Positions 24,890 to 37,239 are shown, counted from the first letter of the stretch. The stretch is DNA of 64,000 nucleotides from Halictus rubicundus (GCF_050948215.1 NC_135157.1:6634001-6698000), one strand, 5' to 3'. The notes: a model not told the origin generated them from the sequence alone. Made by a program: numbers and translations.

Positions 24890-25390
24890 TAGCGTGCTTG
24901 GACTCGAATTGATTGGGAGGATCGAGCCAAGCACCCACGTAAGGGTAGATCCTCCCACTGCTTCGGGATTTTCCTCCCTTCCCTGGGTGATGAGAAATAT
25001 CCCGGATTGGCCAAGACGAGGACCAATTGGGGGGTGGACGGTTGGAAAGTGGGAGATGGGACCGAGGAACATCCTGATGGCCACAAGGCCCTCCTGATGA
25101 ACCAAGGGCCATCAACCACTCACCAAGGGTGAAGAGTTGCCAGAGCCTGGGAAAAACCCAAGGCGTCTGGCAATCGTCAAGTGCGAAACTAGAGAAGGGC
25201 AGGATGGGACCTCCGGCAGATTTATGGCATGGGCCTAGAAAACTATATACAAGTGCTACGCCCTGGGAACGGACACGAATGGGACATTAGCTAAAACGGT
25301 GACAAGGCCACTCCGTACCTAATTTCTAAAAATCCCCAAAGTCACGTTCCAAGAGCGTAAAGCAGTACCCATGCCATAACCAGATGTCCC
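24890..25390. ncRNA. Putative structured RNA block, family unknown
   Basis: A GC-rich block in an AT-rich intron with many complementary segments. On the plus strand 24894-24906 pairs with 24923-24934 (GTGCTTGG/CCAAGCAC plus CTCG/CGAG, one bulge). The loop bases 24914-24922 pair with 24949-24957 (TGGGAGGAT/ATCCTCCCA), an H-type pseudoknot with abutting stems. Further helices are 24964-24973/24994-25004, 25075-25082/25107-25114 and 25137-25151/25157-25173. A nested hairpin starts with 25222-25233/25368-25379 (TTATGGCATGGG) and continues with 257-261/355-359, 266-271/345-350, 280-283/335-338, 286-290/319-323 and 296-299/313-316 (last three digits of 25xxx). I match it to no family. It could be a gene, part of a transposon, or functional on either strand; the DDR transcript reads the minus strand. 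Confidence 0.35.
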
Positions 25391-26202
25391 AGGCAGGCCG
25401 CTACATATACGAAATGATCACAATTTAAAAATCGACAATTTTCTTCGAGAATCGAAAATATAGTGTTTCAGTACTTTTTGGAATCACTGTAAATATCGGT
25501 GCTTGGAATTTTGTCCCCGTTGCGCCGATTTCGGATCACCGCGTGCAGCCTGCGTTGCGTCAGCAGTGCAGCTCATTTTGGCAATTAGAGATGCTATACA
25601 TTATGCTACGAACGGACAGACCCGTTCGCCGACGGACAGCCGTCGAAAGGCTCGAGCGGGAATTGAAATGCAGTCGGAAAGAGCATTGGTAAATAAAATT
25701 GACGCGGAAGTAAGCGAACCGGGCGAAGAACCGGTGCATCGCCTGCCGGATGCAATCAGGGGAATTTATGCACTTTGACGAACTGTGCTGGGTCAGAGGA
25801 CACAGATGCCTGGTAGTTATACGAGCGACGAAAAGTATTTGCACACCGCCGGAAACGACGCGCGGCAGGATCTTATCAAACGTAACCGTGACCCGTCTCG
25901 TCCCCGTTTCTTCGCCGGCCGTGCACGGACGGGAACGGCTAAGCAAATTGACTCGCAGACATCCCGGTCGTTACGTTTATTACATTGCGATGTCAAATAT
26001 TCGCCGGGTATACATGGAAATTACAAAGTGATCTTTTACTTATGCTGGCGAACGCGCAACGGAAACTGCGACCTCGTCGTCGCTCTTTCTTCTCGGATGC
26101 TTCTTCGGGACACTTTTGAGCTCGCTTGTAGGTCAGTTGAAACTGGTAACGCGTCGTTTTTATATGTTATCACTTTATACTCCGATCGCCAATTTTTCTG
26201 CT

Positions 26203-26655
26203 TATATATATATATATAATTTAATTATTTAATGTTGCTTCAACATCAAAGGTCATTAGCAACACGGTACATTTTCTTACAATATATTATACAAATTTGT
26301 ATCCTTGATATACTTGGCAAGACCGGCGATATACTCCTTAGAACTTAACAGAATGGGTAAGGATCTAGGCAACTTAGCATTTTTCCTTTCATTCTCATAT
26401 TTTTTGCATTCTATTATTAGGTGGTTTATGTTAATTGGTACTTTACATATATCGCAGATCGTATTTTCTTTCTTATTTAACAAAAATGAATGGGTTATTT
26501 CTGAGTGCCCAATTCTGATTCTAGAAATTGAAGTTTGAACTTGACGATCTACTAGACTTGGAAATTTGTGCCACTCAAAATCCGCTCCTTCATTATGATA
26601 TTTTTGTATATAATTCCTTTTAATTTTGTCAAATACCTGTGTATAATATATAATA
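26203..26655 (-). mobile_element. 5'-truncated non-LTR retrotransposon tail
   Basis: On the minus strand an open frame from about 26645 to 26277 ends a reverse-transcriptase polyprotein: VFDKIKRNYIQKYHNEG, RIRIGHSEITHSFLLNKK, then CDICKVPININHLIIEC, the CCHC-like C-terminal motif of Jockey/I/R1-type ORF2 proteins. The following UTR has GCTAATGACCTTTGATGTTG and ends in a TA microsatellite at 26203-26219. The 5' part is missing, as usual for truncated insertions. The upstream boundary abuts a G-rich run (26663-26695). Confidence 0.85.
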
Positions 26656-26740
26656 AATAATAGGAGGGGAGTGGGGGGGGGGAGGGGAGTAGTTTAAGGA
26701 TTAATTTTAGGGTCAGGTATATAAGGTCTCGATGTACATA

Positions 26741-26759
26741 CTCTCTCTCTCTCTCTCTA
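26741..26759. repeat. CT microsatellite
   Basis: About nine CT units, close to the G-rich run at 26663-26695. Confidence 0.9.
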
Positions 26760-29700
26760 TGTAATTAGAATTATGCGTAGGTTAACGCTAAATCTAAGTT
26801 CTAAGTATAAGTTAGTGTTAAGTTAGGCTTAAGTAAAATTGGAAAGCGACGATGGAAGGAGGAGACGCAGTATGGATTTGTAACCCCTAGGGGAATCAAA
26901 TAAAGTTTATATATATAATAAATAATATATAATAATAATATAATATTATAATAATATGATATATATAATATATATTTTACGTATTTTAAATTCAATGTCA
27001 CACGTGTTACAGTAGCTTGATAATTAATTTGGTATCCTTAATAAGGAGTGCTTGTATTTTGTTTTTGTATTGTTTTTATATAGAATAGTGTAGTATATGG
27101 ATCGCTTTAGATCAGACTGTTCAAACGTACAATACGGTTCGGATAGTCAAGGTTCCACGGTATCGTGGATTAAGCAAGTGAATACGATCGAAATCGTATC
27201 GAGTTTGGTGTCATTTGAACCAGAAAAGTGTCACGAATATTCACGACAAGGATTCCATACTTCACAAATACCGTGCGCATCTCTTGCCCATACATCGAGG
27301 CACTACTGTAGCCATATTCAAGGGTGTGTTTGCGTCGCGTTGTGCAAGACGGAATACGTGAAATCCGATCAGCCATCGAAACCCTAAGTGGGCATAAATA
27401 TGGGAATACGAAGAGCGAAGGGGAGAGAGAGAATATTAAGTACAAAGGGCCAGGGGAGTCAGGCACACAAACGCGCCAGGCAGACTATAAACGGCGGGTC
27501 GGTCTTTGACGCGGCGGCTCCTGCGAAACCGCCATGTTGGTGCCCTCTTGGTGGTCGGGCTTCGAAACAGAAGCAGCCGAACACCCGATCGTCCTCCAGA
27601 TTCCCTTCCACGCGGGCAGATTTTATATACAGAGCGAACCCGGGGAGCTTCGCAAGCTCATAAACCGGAACCCTCACAACAATGGCCGTAGCCGTGGCTT
27701 TCGCCCGTGGGCGCATCTTTGATATCCAAATAACATTTTCCCCTTCGACGGAACCAGCTCAGCGAGACACGCCGGCTACGGGCGGCGATAATAGACTGCG
27801 AAACGAAACGGTCCTCGTGCCCTCCCACGCGTTTATGCCACCGCTGCCAAAAGGGGCGGCCACCGTGCCGCGGATAAAAAGGAAACGCCGTCTTGCAAGA
27901 TGAGACGAAATTAGCTGCGAGGAGCTGTGAAAGGAGCCGGGAATCGTCAACTTCGTAATTACTCTTACTTTCGGGACCTTGAAAATGAAGACCCTACCCG
28001 TTTCCTTCCTTCTTTCTCTTTTCTCTTTTTTCTAAAACTTTCCCTTCGAGCAACGTTCCACTAACCCCGCCAGAGAGAATTTAATTAAACGGATTAACAT
28101 AATCGCTGCAGGAATTTTTCCGCGGCGTTGTCCGTGGAATGTGCAGCTGCAGGTGTCCCACGGTTCGTAATATTTTTTGGAACTATATCGAGCAAACGAC
28201 AAACGTTTTATGGTAAAATAATGGGAAATCTACTCGTGCTCGATTTAGTGTTCTAAGGAACTGACGAAACCGAGACGAATTATATGGAAATAATGACATA
28301 AATAGTTATGGATTGTTGTCGGTACATAGCCAAAAAAAATACATATGCATATAATAAATACAAACTTTCTTGTTCTTCTAAAAATTGATGAACCAAAAAG
28401 AAGTTCTACCCATAAAATACACCGTAGTGCGTGTCGTTAAGACAAAGTAGTAATTTAATGGATTAGTGTAGAAATATGTAAATAAATTTCAGTAACTAAC
28501 GAACAATTAAATCAAAGAAAAGTGCGATTCTTCAAGTCGAAATAACGACCTCGCACTGACAGTGGGACTTGAAGCAGGAATAACAAACAGTTGAATTTTG
28601 TCACATTCGCGCGGGTTGTAAATATTGTTACCATTTTCAAGTCAGTTTGCAATGCTATCCTGCATTCGACGTTTCCGATGCTCGAATCCTGTCAGCGACC
28701 GTCGAAAAAGCATTCGTTGCGTTTGTTCGGAGGAAAACCTCTGTGACCGGAGAATCGAAGCGGAAACGCTCTTCTCGCCGATCGTCCGCGCGCGTGTGTT
28801 CGCGTTCGCGTTTCGCGGTGAACGCGTTTTTCCTACCGCTCGACATTTTTTTCACCCGGTTTCCCGATCCTCGTATTAATTGGCTCGTAAAAAAAAAAAA
28901 CGTCGGTTACCTGGCAAACACGCCGAAATGTCCCGATGATTTTTCGGCACCCGCCGCTGCGCTGCTGCCCTATCCCCGGATAAAATGTCGTCAGCTTTAT
29001 TGTGGCCGCGCGCGAAATCGCTGATACCGAAATTTAGATTCCTCGCGTGTGTTCCTCTGGCAGATGTCGATTGAATAGTTCAATTAAACGGTGTCATTCG
29101 GATAAATGTTCCGATATCAACCCGATCACGGGATAAAGGGGTCTCTCTGAATAAACTTTTAAATCCTTTGAGCGGATGCGATGGCAAAACTCGTTTGTAG
29201 TCCATCATGTTCACGAGAAATATCGAACTGTGCGCTGCGTGTCATGGAAATACCGGTGTGCTACTATTGTTTGTAGTTTTGTACTTTTCAGTTTTAGAAA
29301 ATCGTCCGATGAACAAAAACAATAGCACGGAATGTTGTTTCGATTCATCATTGATTTCTGATGTCTAGCCACCGATGATAGTATTCGAATGGGTTATGTT
29401 TGCGTTTAAATAAATTATAAGCACATAGCTTCGAGACGAACCCTGTAAGCACGCCATGTTTTGCTAAATCTCAAAAGGTACACAAGCATCTATGGATTAT
29501 TATAATTTGGTTTGAAATATAAGGCAGCTGTGTCTCAACATATTATTTAATTCTTGGACTGTAAAATACCCACGTCTTATTTTTAATGTCCGATTCTAGA
29601 ATGCAAATTTTACAAATTGTTTTAAACAGGAAATACTATTACAGTCTACTGGTTTATTGTATATCACTTTGAGCTTCTCAATCTTTTCAGTGATCGGCAC

Positions 29701-31116
29701 CCCCTTGAAAATTTTATTTCTTTATTTAGAAAATGACTTCTATTGCAAAATAATTTATTTCTTGAGAAATACATTTTCCATCGAAAACTTAGAAACTTCT
29801 CTCGCAACCCCAGGGGTGTACGCATCCTAGGTTAAGCTGATCCTTCAGGTCCTATCTGCAGTGTTAATTTAGACATATGATTTCACGATTAAATAAATTT
29901 CGTTTCAACCTCAATCGATACAATTGTCGGTGCACTCTTTTTATATGTGAATCACGTGAGGACCAAAGAATTCGATTCTCACCGTAACACGATCAAGAAA
30001 CTTCAAATTCGTTACACGTTGTTTAGACGGGTGCTTCCTTCGATCAATAAATATATTTAGAAAAAGTTTGATTAATCTTGCTTTTAAAAATCGTTTCGTA
30101 CGCAACGATCTATGTAGTTTCAGTGAAATTCCTGTCCACGAAATCCACGTTGGCTCCGAAGCGTATCCCTCGAGACCGTTATGATGATGATGAATCGAAG
30201 TTCGCTAGACGTTCGGCATTAAGCTTATAAGCGGCGAGCAAATGTGATGGCGCATTCGGCGCAGGACAAAACGTTAATGAATAATAATTACAGTGATTAT
30301 CGCATTTTCTGGCCGGACGTGAGTAAGCGGTCTTTGTTTACCATTGTACCGTATAACAGCCGGACAATTCTGCCATATTGATTCGACGTCGAAACGCGGT
30401 CCCTCTGTTTGAAGCGCGCGGGAACGGTCCCGGGGAACGCTTTTATCCGAATCAAAATTCGGGGGCTCTCGTTTATGGCACTGTTCAATAATCGTCCATG
30501 CATATTTCACCGCACGCGTCGGCAAATCTTTAAATGCACTATACCGCGGAGCAAAACACTCGCGCGAGTTTAAAGCGGATTTGATACGAGTATGCCGCGC
30601 CGGGGAGAGGCGGCGGCGCGCGCGCGTTGGGGGCCAGCGTTATTGGCGCTTCAAGCATTCACGTTATCGTGCCGCCGCCGTTGTTGTTAATGTACCTGCA
30701 TAAATATTTCCTCTGCTATAAAAGAAAAATAATAACAGCCGCTGCGCCGAGTCGCCGCGGAAACTCGCGCTACCGCCGAGCTTTTCAACTGACCGGCTCC
30801 GTCTATGGGGAAAACAAACCCACCCTGGAATAATATGTTTCACGAAATTTTGTTATTGTATTTGGATACGCAGAACCTGTAGAACTACGTGTGCTTACAC
30901 AGAATTTGATGTACATCGTTCTTTTACGGGCGTGTAGTGGGTTGTAATAAAGGTTTCCACAGAAGCAATTCATTCTAAGCTAAATATATTTCCATTCCAA
31001 TAATTAACTTGTTTGATATTTATCCCTAGATAATTAAGATTTCGAAGGAATGATGATTGCAACATGAAAATCTTGTAACCTCAAAACGCTTCAATTAATA
31101 CAACCAATAGTAAATA

Positions 31117-31407
31117 CAGGGTGTTCCAACAATGTGGTACTTCCTTGAACAGGATAATTCCTGAGATCATTTCAAGTAACTTTTTCCTTTGCGAAAATGT
31201 TCTCAGTGGCTTTGTTAAGGAGTTATTAACGAAAAACACAGACCAATCAGAGCGCGGATACAGCAGGCGGATTCTGATTGGTCCGTGTTTTTCGTTAATA
31301 TCTCCTTAACAAAGCCGCTGAGAACATTTTCGCAAAGGAAAAAGTTCCTTCAAATGATCTCAGAAATTATCCTGTTCAAGGGAGTACAACATTTTTGGGA
31401 CAGCCTG
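31117..31407. mobile_element. Foldback MITE, copy 1
   Basis: 291 bp starting CAGGGTGTTCCAACAATG and ending with its imperfect inverse, flanked by TA. The two arms of about 130 bp are inverted repeats along nearly their whole length (GCGAAAATGTTCTCAGTGGC on the left, the inverse on the right; GACCAATCAGA flanks the centre). Transcripts would form a long hairpin. It is non-coding. Confidence 0.88.
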
Positions 31408-32234
31408 TATAACTTTTACGCTTCACTCATTCGCTTTTTTGTTGTTAAATTATACTCGTGTGTCTAATTGACGTTGCTATTTCCACGCATTGTAAATAGT
31501 TTAGTTATCTACAGATAAATTATAGTAATTACGGCTTTGATTGCACTCGGATGTGCAAATTAGAAATGTAATAAAAATGGAGTCTTTTGAGAAATTAAAT
31601 TGAAATTGATTTGTTTGAAATTTGAATTGAATGGAACCGATGAGATGCAAATTTGGAAGTTCAGAGGTTGAGCTGTTGAATTAACGAAGACCTTTTTGGT
31701 AGAACCCCACATTTATCTCTGTAATCAGCCTGTCGGATTAAAACAACCTGTGACGGTCTTTTAAAACGCCATTATACGATCGATCTGTGCAATCGTTTAA
31801 TTGGAACCACGGATTTCGCTCAAGTGCAACAAGTTTCAATTTCGCCTAAAATATTAGCTTGCATGCAATTTGCAAATATTTCTTTTATTTTCTGCATGGC
31901 GTTGCTTCGCTATTTATGTAGTACTGCGTTAATGAATCAATTTGAGAAACAGACGTGTTTGTAAAATCAAATGCCTGAGATTATAATTTTCATTTCTTCA
32001 AAACAATAGAAGTTACAGTATTGATTTTTCATTTGCTGCTTGTTTAGTAACCATTTCATTGACAGTAAGTTTCATCAGATATTTTATTTTATTAAAATCT
32101 ACAGATGAGGTAAAAATGATGCTACTTTCTGTAAAACAACACAATGTGATGTAAATCAATCTACCTCATACTAGACTATCATTATTTATAAAAATTATAA
32201 AACAAATCAGTAACCTAAATTCAATAATTACGTT

Positions 32235-32530
32235 CATACTTATTGGGATACTTTCTCTTTTTTTGTTTTTGATCAGCAAAAGGATTGGAATCATGGCAAC
32301 AGTCACCAAATATTTTTAGAGTAACATACATTCTATAAAAAAAATATACAACTCTTGTAATTTTTATTGTTTTTACTTTGGAAAAATAATCTAAATTTTT
32401 AAAATATCTACAAATATGTGTGCAAAATCCGAATGGTAGAAGAAAATAGTTCTTCAGAAAAGAGTTGCTAAAAATTGGCAAAAAAATGTATTTAAAATCA
32501 GAAAGCGCCCTTAAAGGTCAAATACCAGAT
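32235..32530 (-). repeat. Dispersed AT-rich repeat, copy 1
   Basis: Read on the minus strand it matches 51570-51800: GATTTTGCACACATATTTGT, AAAGTAAAAACAATAAAAAT and ACAAGAGTTGTATAT align with the other copy. The plus-strand right edge AAAATCAGAAAGCGCCCTTAA also occurs, in diverged form, at the right edge of the other copy, suggesting inverted termini. Confidence 0.6.
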
Positions 32531-34626
32531 TAACCTTTGAAATACCACAGGCATGTTAACATGGTTTCAAGATTCTACATCTTCCAAAATATCTACCATG
32601 TTTGTTTTGTAATTTTATTGTGATGTGTTATCGAGCATAATGATCACTTCCTACGTCCATATTAAAGAAATTCGGGTAATTTTGCCCTATGTTTGTAAAA
32701 TAATTCGTTCCTTAAGGGATAATTAATCTCTCAGCAGTTTTAATCGATGGGCGGAAATAATCGCATCGTCAGGATGATTTCGCATGGGAGCCGTGCGTCC
32801 GTCTGTATCGTATCTATATCAATGCGAAAAGGGGTGCGACGGGGTTGAGGGAAAGGGCGCATTTGCATTACATTATCGAGGCTCGAGCGTGAACGACGTG
32901 GAAGGGTCGCGAATCGTTGCGAAACGGAAATTATACAAGGGATCGAATTATTGGTCGCCTCTCCAACGAAGAATGTCTACCCCCTACCCCTCTGTCCCCG
33001 TTTTCCCCACCCCAATTCGAATAATCCGAGCTTGCGAACTCATTTCCGGCGTCCGCCACGCATGGGATTACGGGAACGTAACGAATAGACGCGCGAAAAC
33101 TTTGGTAGCTGCGCTCGAACGGCCGGCGATAGCGTCTTTTTTCTGTTTTTCGCCGCTTGAGAATTAGATTTGTGGATTTACATTAATTTCGCGCGGAGGG
33201 GGGACCCTCGAAAAAAAATGGCGACAGGCGAACGGTTTAATATCGCGCGGGTGGGGGGGGGGGCGAGACGCTTTTAATGTTTCTCGCATGCTTTATCAAT
33301 TACAGAAACACGGCCGGGATAAACGAGCTTTTCGGTTTTTATTCTTGTTTTGCTTCGCAAATGTACGGCGCCTCAGGGCAAGGTTGAATTAATCCTTTGC
33401 GGTTTGGGGTCATGTACGGTTAACGAAATCCGGCTGAACAACCCTCGACGGACCCCGGCTGGGTTTCTTTGGGACGAGTCTGGTTCTGGTTGGTTGGGCG
33501 GTTTGAACACGTCTGACTTCATGGCTGAACTGGTTTTTGTTTATAAAACCTGTTGGCAATCTTACTTGGAAACGTATTTCTTTGAACGAACAAGCGTGAA
33601 ATTGTTCACGAGTTGAAAAATATTTTCTGCATTTATTTAATCGTCCCCAGTTATTAAAGAAAATTGACAATCTCCATAATCGCTTCTTTCGTTTATCTTG
33701 TTTTCTCTAATAACTTTCGTCATTTGTATTATAAAAAGTCTTGCGATACTTTGTCGTGGGACTTCTTGCAATTTTCACTGACAAGTGTATTCAGATCCCT
33801 TAACCTCTGTTATCATCACTTGGATCAGGGGTTCCCAACGGGGGTCGACGAATTAAATAAAACTAATTACACGACTTCAGTCAAAGAAAAATATTAAAAA
33901 TCATTCCTACGTGTTTCTTCATCTCTAAAGCAATGTGCATAAATTAGTCCCCCGTATCATCGATTAGAATTTATTTGTCGTTCTTAATTACCTAGAAGAA
34001 GAAGAAGATAATGTGTACCTATTGTGTTCTTATATGTTCTCCAACGACTGTACATTGAAACTAAATAAAATTTCATTTCGGTTTAAAGGAAATTACTAAC
34101 ATCCATATTTAGTAGATTCGGTCGATGTTATAATGCATAAATAATGTCTATATTTTACTATCACTATTTGTTATATATTCTCCCTAAAGAAAAAGAAGAA
34201 GAAAGGCGTACAGTGTGCGTATCGGAGAGTGCACACTAAAGAAGGGTCTACGGACCCTTTTTGTCACGAGGGGTCGGAGCTCACAAAAGCCCGGGAACCC
34301 GAGGCTCAGATTAAGGCATATCGAATCACCGTTATCAATTTCATCTGGGCAAATACCAAGGGAAGCATCGCACGCACGGCGTGCGCCATAGCTGTTGGCA
34401 ATCAGCGTTGTAAAACAGGCCAGCGAATGGTTAATTTCCGGTTTAATAACAAAGATCGTCCGGCCGCGATTATTCCTGTTTGGATGCAACGGCACGATCC
34501 GATCGGGCCAATAAGCCACGTTCGAAGATATCGAACTGCCGGAATTACCGTTTCAGATTGTATTTATATTCAGCGGGCGTCTGGCTGATAAAGCGTCGAG
34601 TAGAATATTCAATCAACCATCGGGGA

Positions 34627-34656
34627 GTGGGGGGGGGGGAGGCAGGCAGGCAGGCA
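34627..34656. repeat. G-run plus GGCA microsatellite
   Basis: A run of G followed by about five GGCA units. Confidence 0.9.
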
Positions 34657-35289
34657 GCATCCCGCCAGCAAGATGCTACGCGATGGTCTGGGGAAGAAGG
34701 TGACGGTGAAACGATCCCTAGCAACCGTGGATGGTAAGCCTGTTGATCGACGCTGCTTGCGCATTCCTCACGAGGACTAAGGAATAACGTCGCCAATAGC
34801 TAGGGTAAACGATTCTCCGCTTTTTGCGTATTTACGCCAGCTGTGCGGGGGCGCACGACGGGTAATTAGATGCGAAAGCCATCCCCTCCCTTTCTCGGAT
34901 CCCCCCCGATTCTCCATTTGTCTTTATTTCGCCGGCGATTTGTACGCCGAAGGTACACGGACGTGATCCGACATTTGTTGAGTATACAGCGTGCCGCCGA
35001 TCTGGTGGTCTACAGGCCGCAAGCAGGCGAATCTACATGAAAAAATATGTCCGAGAAAAAGAATAATGTTTTCTCGTTTTGGGTTTCCTTTTCGAGATAA
35101 TCGAGCATGAAGATACAACGAATACGCGTGCTGTTAGATAAGGAGGTGTGTCTGTTCATGGCCGACCGATTCTACTTCCCGCAAATAATAGGACACGCGA
35201 ACCACAACGGAGCTTACTTTAGAGAAATTTTGACGTCGTTTATTTTTGGACCAAATGTGCTCCTGACTTAAATATTTTTCAAGAATTTA

Positions 35290-35940
35290 TCCATTTTTAA
35301 TTCTAGTAAACTTCCATTGGGTAAAATATTAAATTATCGGAACAGAATGTAGTCATATTTGGACATCCATTATTTCGAATGAAAATGTAACTGTTTCTTG
35401 AGGATATTCGAGTACTTTTCAATATTCCATCAATTTGTAATTCTACTTTTAATTCTGTTAAATTTTCATATGGCGAAATATTGGATCGTTGAAGAGAAAC
35501 GCAAAAACGGTTCCACGCCCATTGTTTTTAGCGAAAATGTTCCCTTTGAATATTTAAACATTTTTTTAACATTCTATCGAGTATTAATTTTACTACATTT
35601 TTGTTCATCAAAAGGTTGGATTGTCGGAAAGGAACTTAGTTTTACATACTTCATTTTTAACAAAAGCGTGCCATGCTTTTAATTGAAACATTCCACAAAA
35701 TTATTTTCGTTTCTAATTCTACATTTAATTCTATTAAATTTTCATGTGGAAGACTATTGGATTATTGGAAAGGAACATTGAAGTGCCTTGACATCCTCTG
35801 TTTTTCGCGGAAACGTAAATCAACTTTAATTCTATTATATTTTGAATGACAAATATTAGATTATCGGACTGAAATATAAAAGTGTTCCGCGATTTTCTAT
35901 TGTTAGCGAAATCTATTTAATACGGGATGGTAGGAAAGCA
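35290..35940. repeat. Diverged tandem array, ~140-bp unit, five copies
   Basis: The anchor TTTTAATTCTRTTAAATTTT recurs near 35295, 35447, 35582, 35724 and 35824. After each anchor comes a variant of ATATTGGATTATTGGAAAGG, and most units also carry a TTTTTAGCGAAAATGTTCC-like string. Spacing is about 152, 135, 142 and 100 bp. The copies are strongly diverged, so the array is old. There is no coding potential. Confidence 0.7.
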
Positions 35941-36371
35941 CTGTTTAATTTTATCACTGCAAAGATTTAGAGCAGAGCTTTTAAGTAATACTTAAAAGCA
36001 GTTGAATCATTTTCAATGGTTTTATTTTATTATTGATCAAGATGAAATTAATAATCGAATTGATATGTTTGTAACGTTTATAACGTTCCACCCCTTGACT
36101 TATAATATGTGGTACGCAGGGTGAAAACTAAATTGAATTTAATAAATATTAATATTATTCAGTTCACACACATCAGTTGAAGGCAAATATTATTCTACGC
36201 GTATGAATATTTAATTTTTAAAGTAAACATACACTTACGACGAGTATATAATCATGCGAGCGTGGTCACGAAATAAATCATGAGGCAGCAGTTTAGTAAA
36301 TGTAAACACGTTTCGTAATACTTTACGTACACGTGTAACAAACTTGACGACTATAACAACCCTCTATAAAT

Positions 36372-36656
36372 TTAACCCTTCGACTCTGAGCGACCAGTAA
36401 AAATTTACATTATCAAAATTCGTTTATATTCCAAACACATTTCGCCAACAATTTATTATAAAGACGTTTAATTTATTGACAATATTATAGAAAATATACG
36501 AATCTGGATTTCAGTCGCTGAAATATTTTTTAACCCGGGAACCAATTGAGAGGCACTTTAAACGATTAAAGTCTACGCCCAACGTTTAACACACTTCGAA
36601 TATTTCAGGTCGAAAGAAACGTTCGAGTTAAAATAGCTTCGAGTCCAAAGAGTTAA
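36372..36656 (-). mobile_element. TTAA-flanked MITE, family A, copy 4
   Basis: 285 bp between two perfect TTAA sites. Its right end GAGTTAAAATAGCTTCGAGT is the reverse complement of the left end of the copy at 7425, so it lies in the opposite orientation. The subterminal palindrome is degraded (GACTCTGAGCGACC). Confidence 0.75.
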
Positions 36657-36931
36657 ATGTTAATGAGATTTTTGGGGCGGGTAGAGGCACGATCGTAATT
36701 CGAGACTTTCTTCGATCGATCCCAAATTTACCTCTCACCTGGGCGATATTTTCGAGCGGTTTAAGAGGGATCGTTCAACTGTTGGGTAGTTTATGGGGTC
36801 GCAGATCGAACCGAGGAATGTACGAGGCGTCAGCAATAAATAGTCGAATAGAAAAAAAGGTCTGGGGCGGCGGCGGCTACTACATTGAAACAAGATCTAA
36901 GATAAAAATCAACCGAGTAATCGTCACGAAC

Positions 36932-37239
36932 CTGGACATCCTTCGTGAACTGGTTGTTGCAGTAGATGTGGATGGCCGAGAATTCTCTGACCTTGTCGAA
37001 CTCGAACTTGATCTCGACCGGCTGGGTGCGTGTATCGTTCCTCCATCCGACCCAGCCCTGGGTGCGATCGTTATCGTAATATCCCAGTTTGAAGTTATCA
37101 GGCCCTGTTTTGCCGTCCGTCAGCTGACCCAGGCCACGGCGCAGCTCCCCGTCCCATAGACCGTCGTAGGTGACGTCGAAGAATTCCCATCCATTACCCC
37201 TCTTATCGCCCTGGGGCATCGAGTAGGACACCACCCCAT
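36932..37239 (-). CDS. Ddr: DDR exon: first part of discoidin-like domain
   Basis: This 308-nt exon (2 bases finishing an Asp codon plus 102 codons, ending phase 0) starts after a TTTAG acceptor and ends CAG before GTTCGT. It reads GVVSYSMPQGDKRG, then VTYDGLWDG, GLGQLTDGKTGPDNFKLGYY, WVGWRNDT, FEFDKVREFSAIHIYCNNQF and TKDVQ, a clear match to the DS-like domain that packs behind the discoidin domain. WRNDT is an N-glycosylation sequon at the place of a known sequon in vertebrate DDRs. The donor GTTCGT is weaker than the GTGAGT donors of the neighbours. It is fixed by the frame and by continuity with the next exon, which supplies VFSQVDILF. Confidence 0.95.

Larger units (their letters stand above)
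20363..36931 (-). other. DDR intron (16.6 kb)
   Basis: This is the intron between the two DS-like exons. It carries a deleted mariner (23251-23827), the putative structured-RNA block (24890-25390), a non-LTR retrotransposon tail (26203-26655), a foldback element (31117-31407), one copy of a dispersed repeat (32235-32530), a ~140-bp tandem array (35290-35940) and a TTAA MITE (36372-36656). The stretch 26900-26985 is nearly pure A/T. CpG-rich patches lie at 27500-27900 and 30540-30800. No gene is recognised inside. Confidence 0.8.

Noticed and set aside
24986..25076. GTGATGA ... CTGA suggesting a C/D box snoRNA
   Set aside because: No flanking terminal stem and no convincing C'/D' pair. GTGATGA is part of another predicted hairpin.
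25090..25136. CTGATGA core suggesting a hammerhead ribozyme
   Set aside because: The required GAAA after stem II and the stem III/cleavage triplet are not present at the right places. Only a weak ACC/GGT stem follows.
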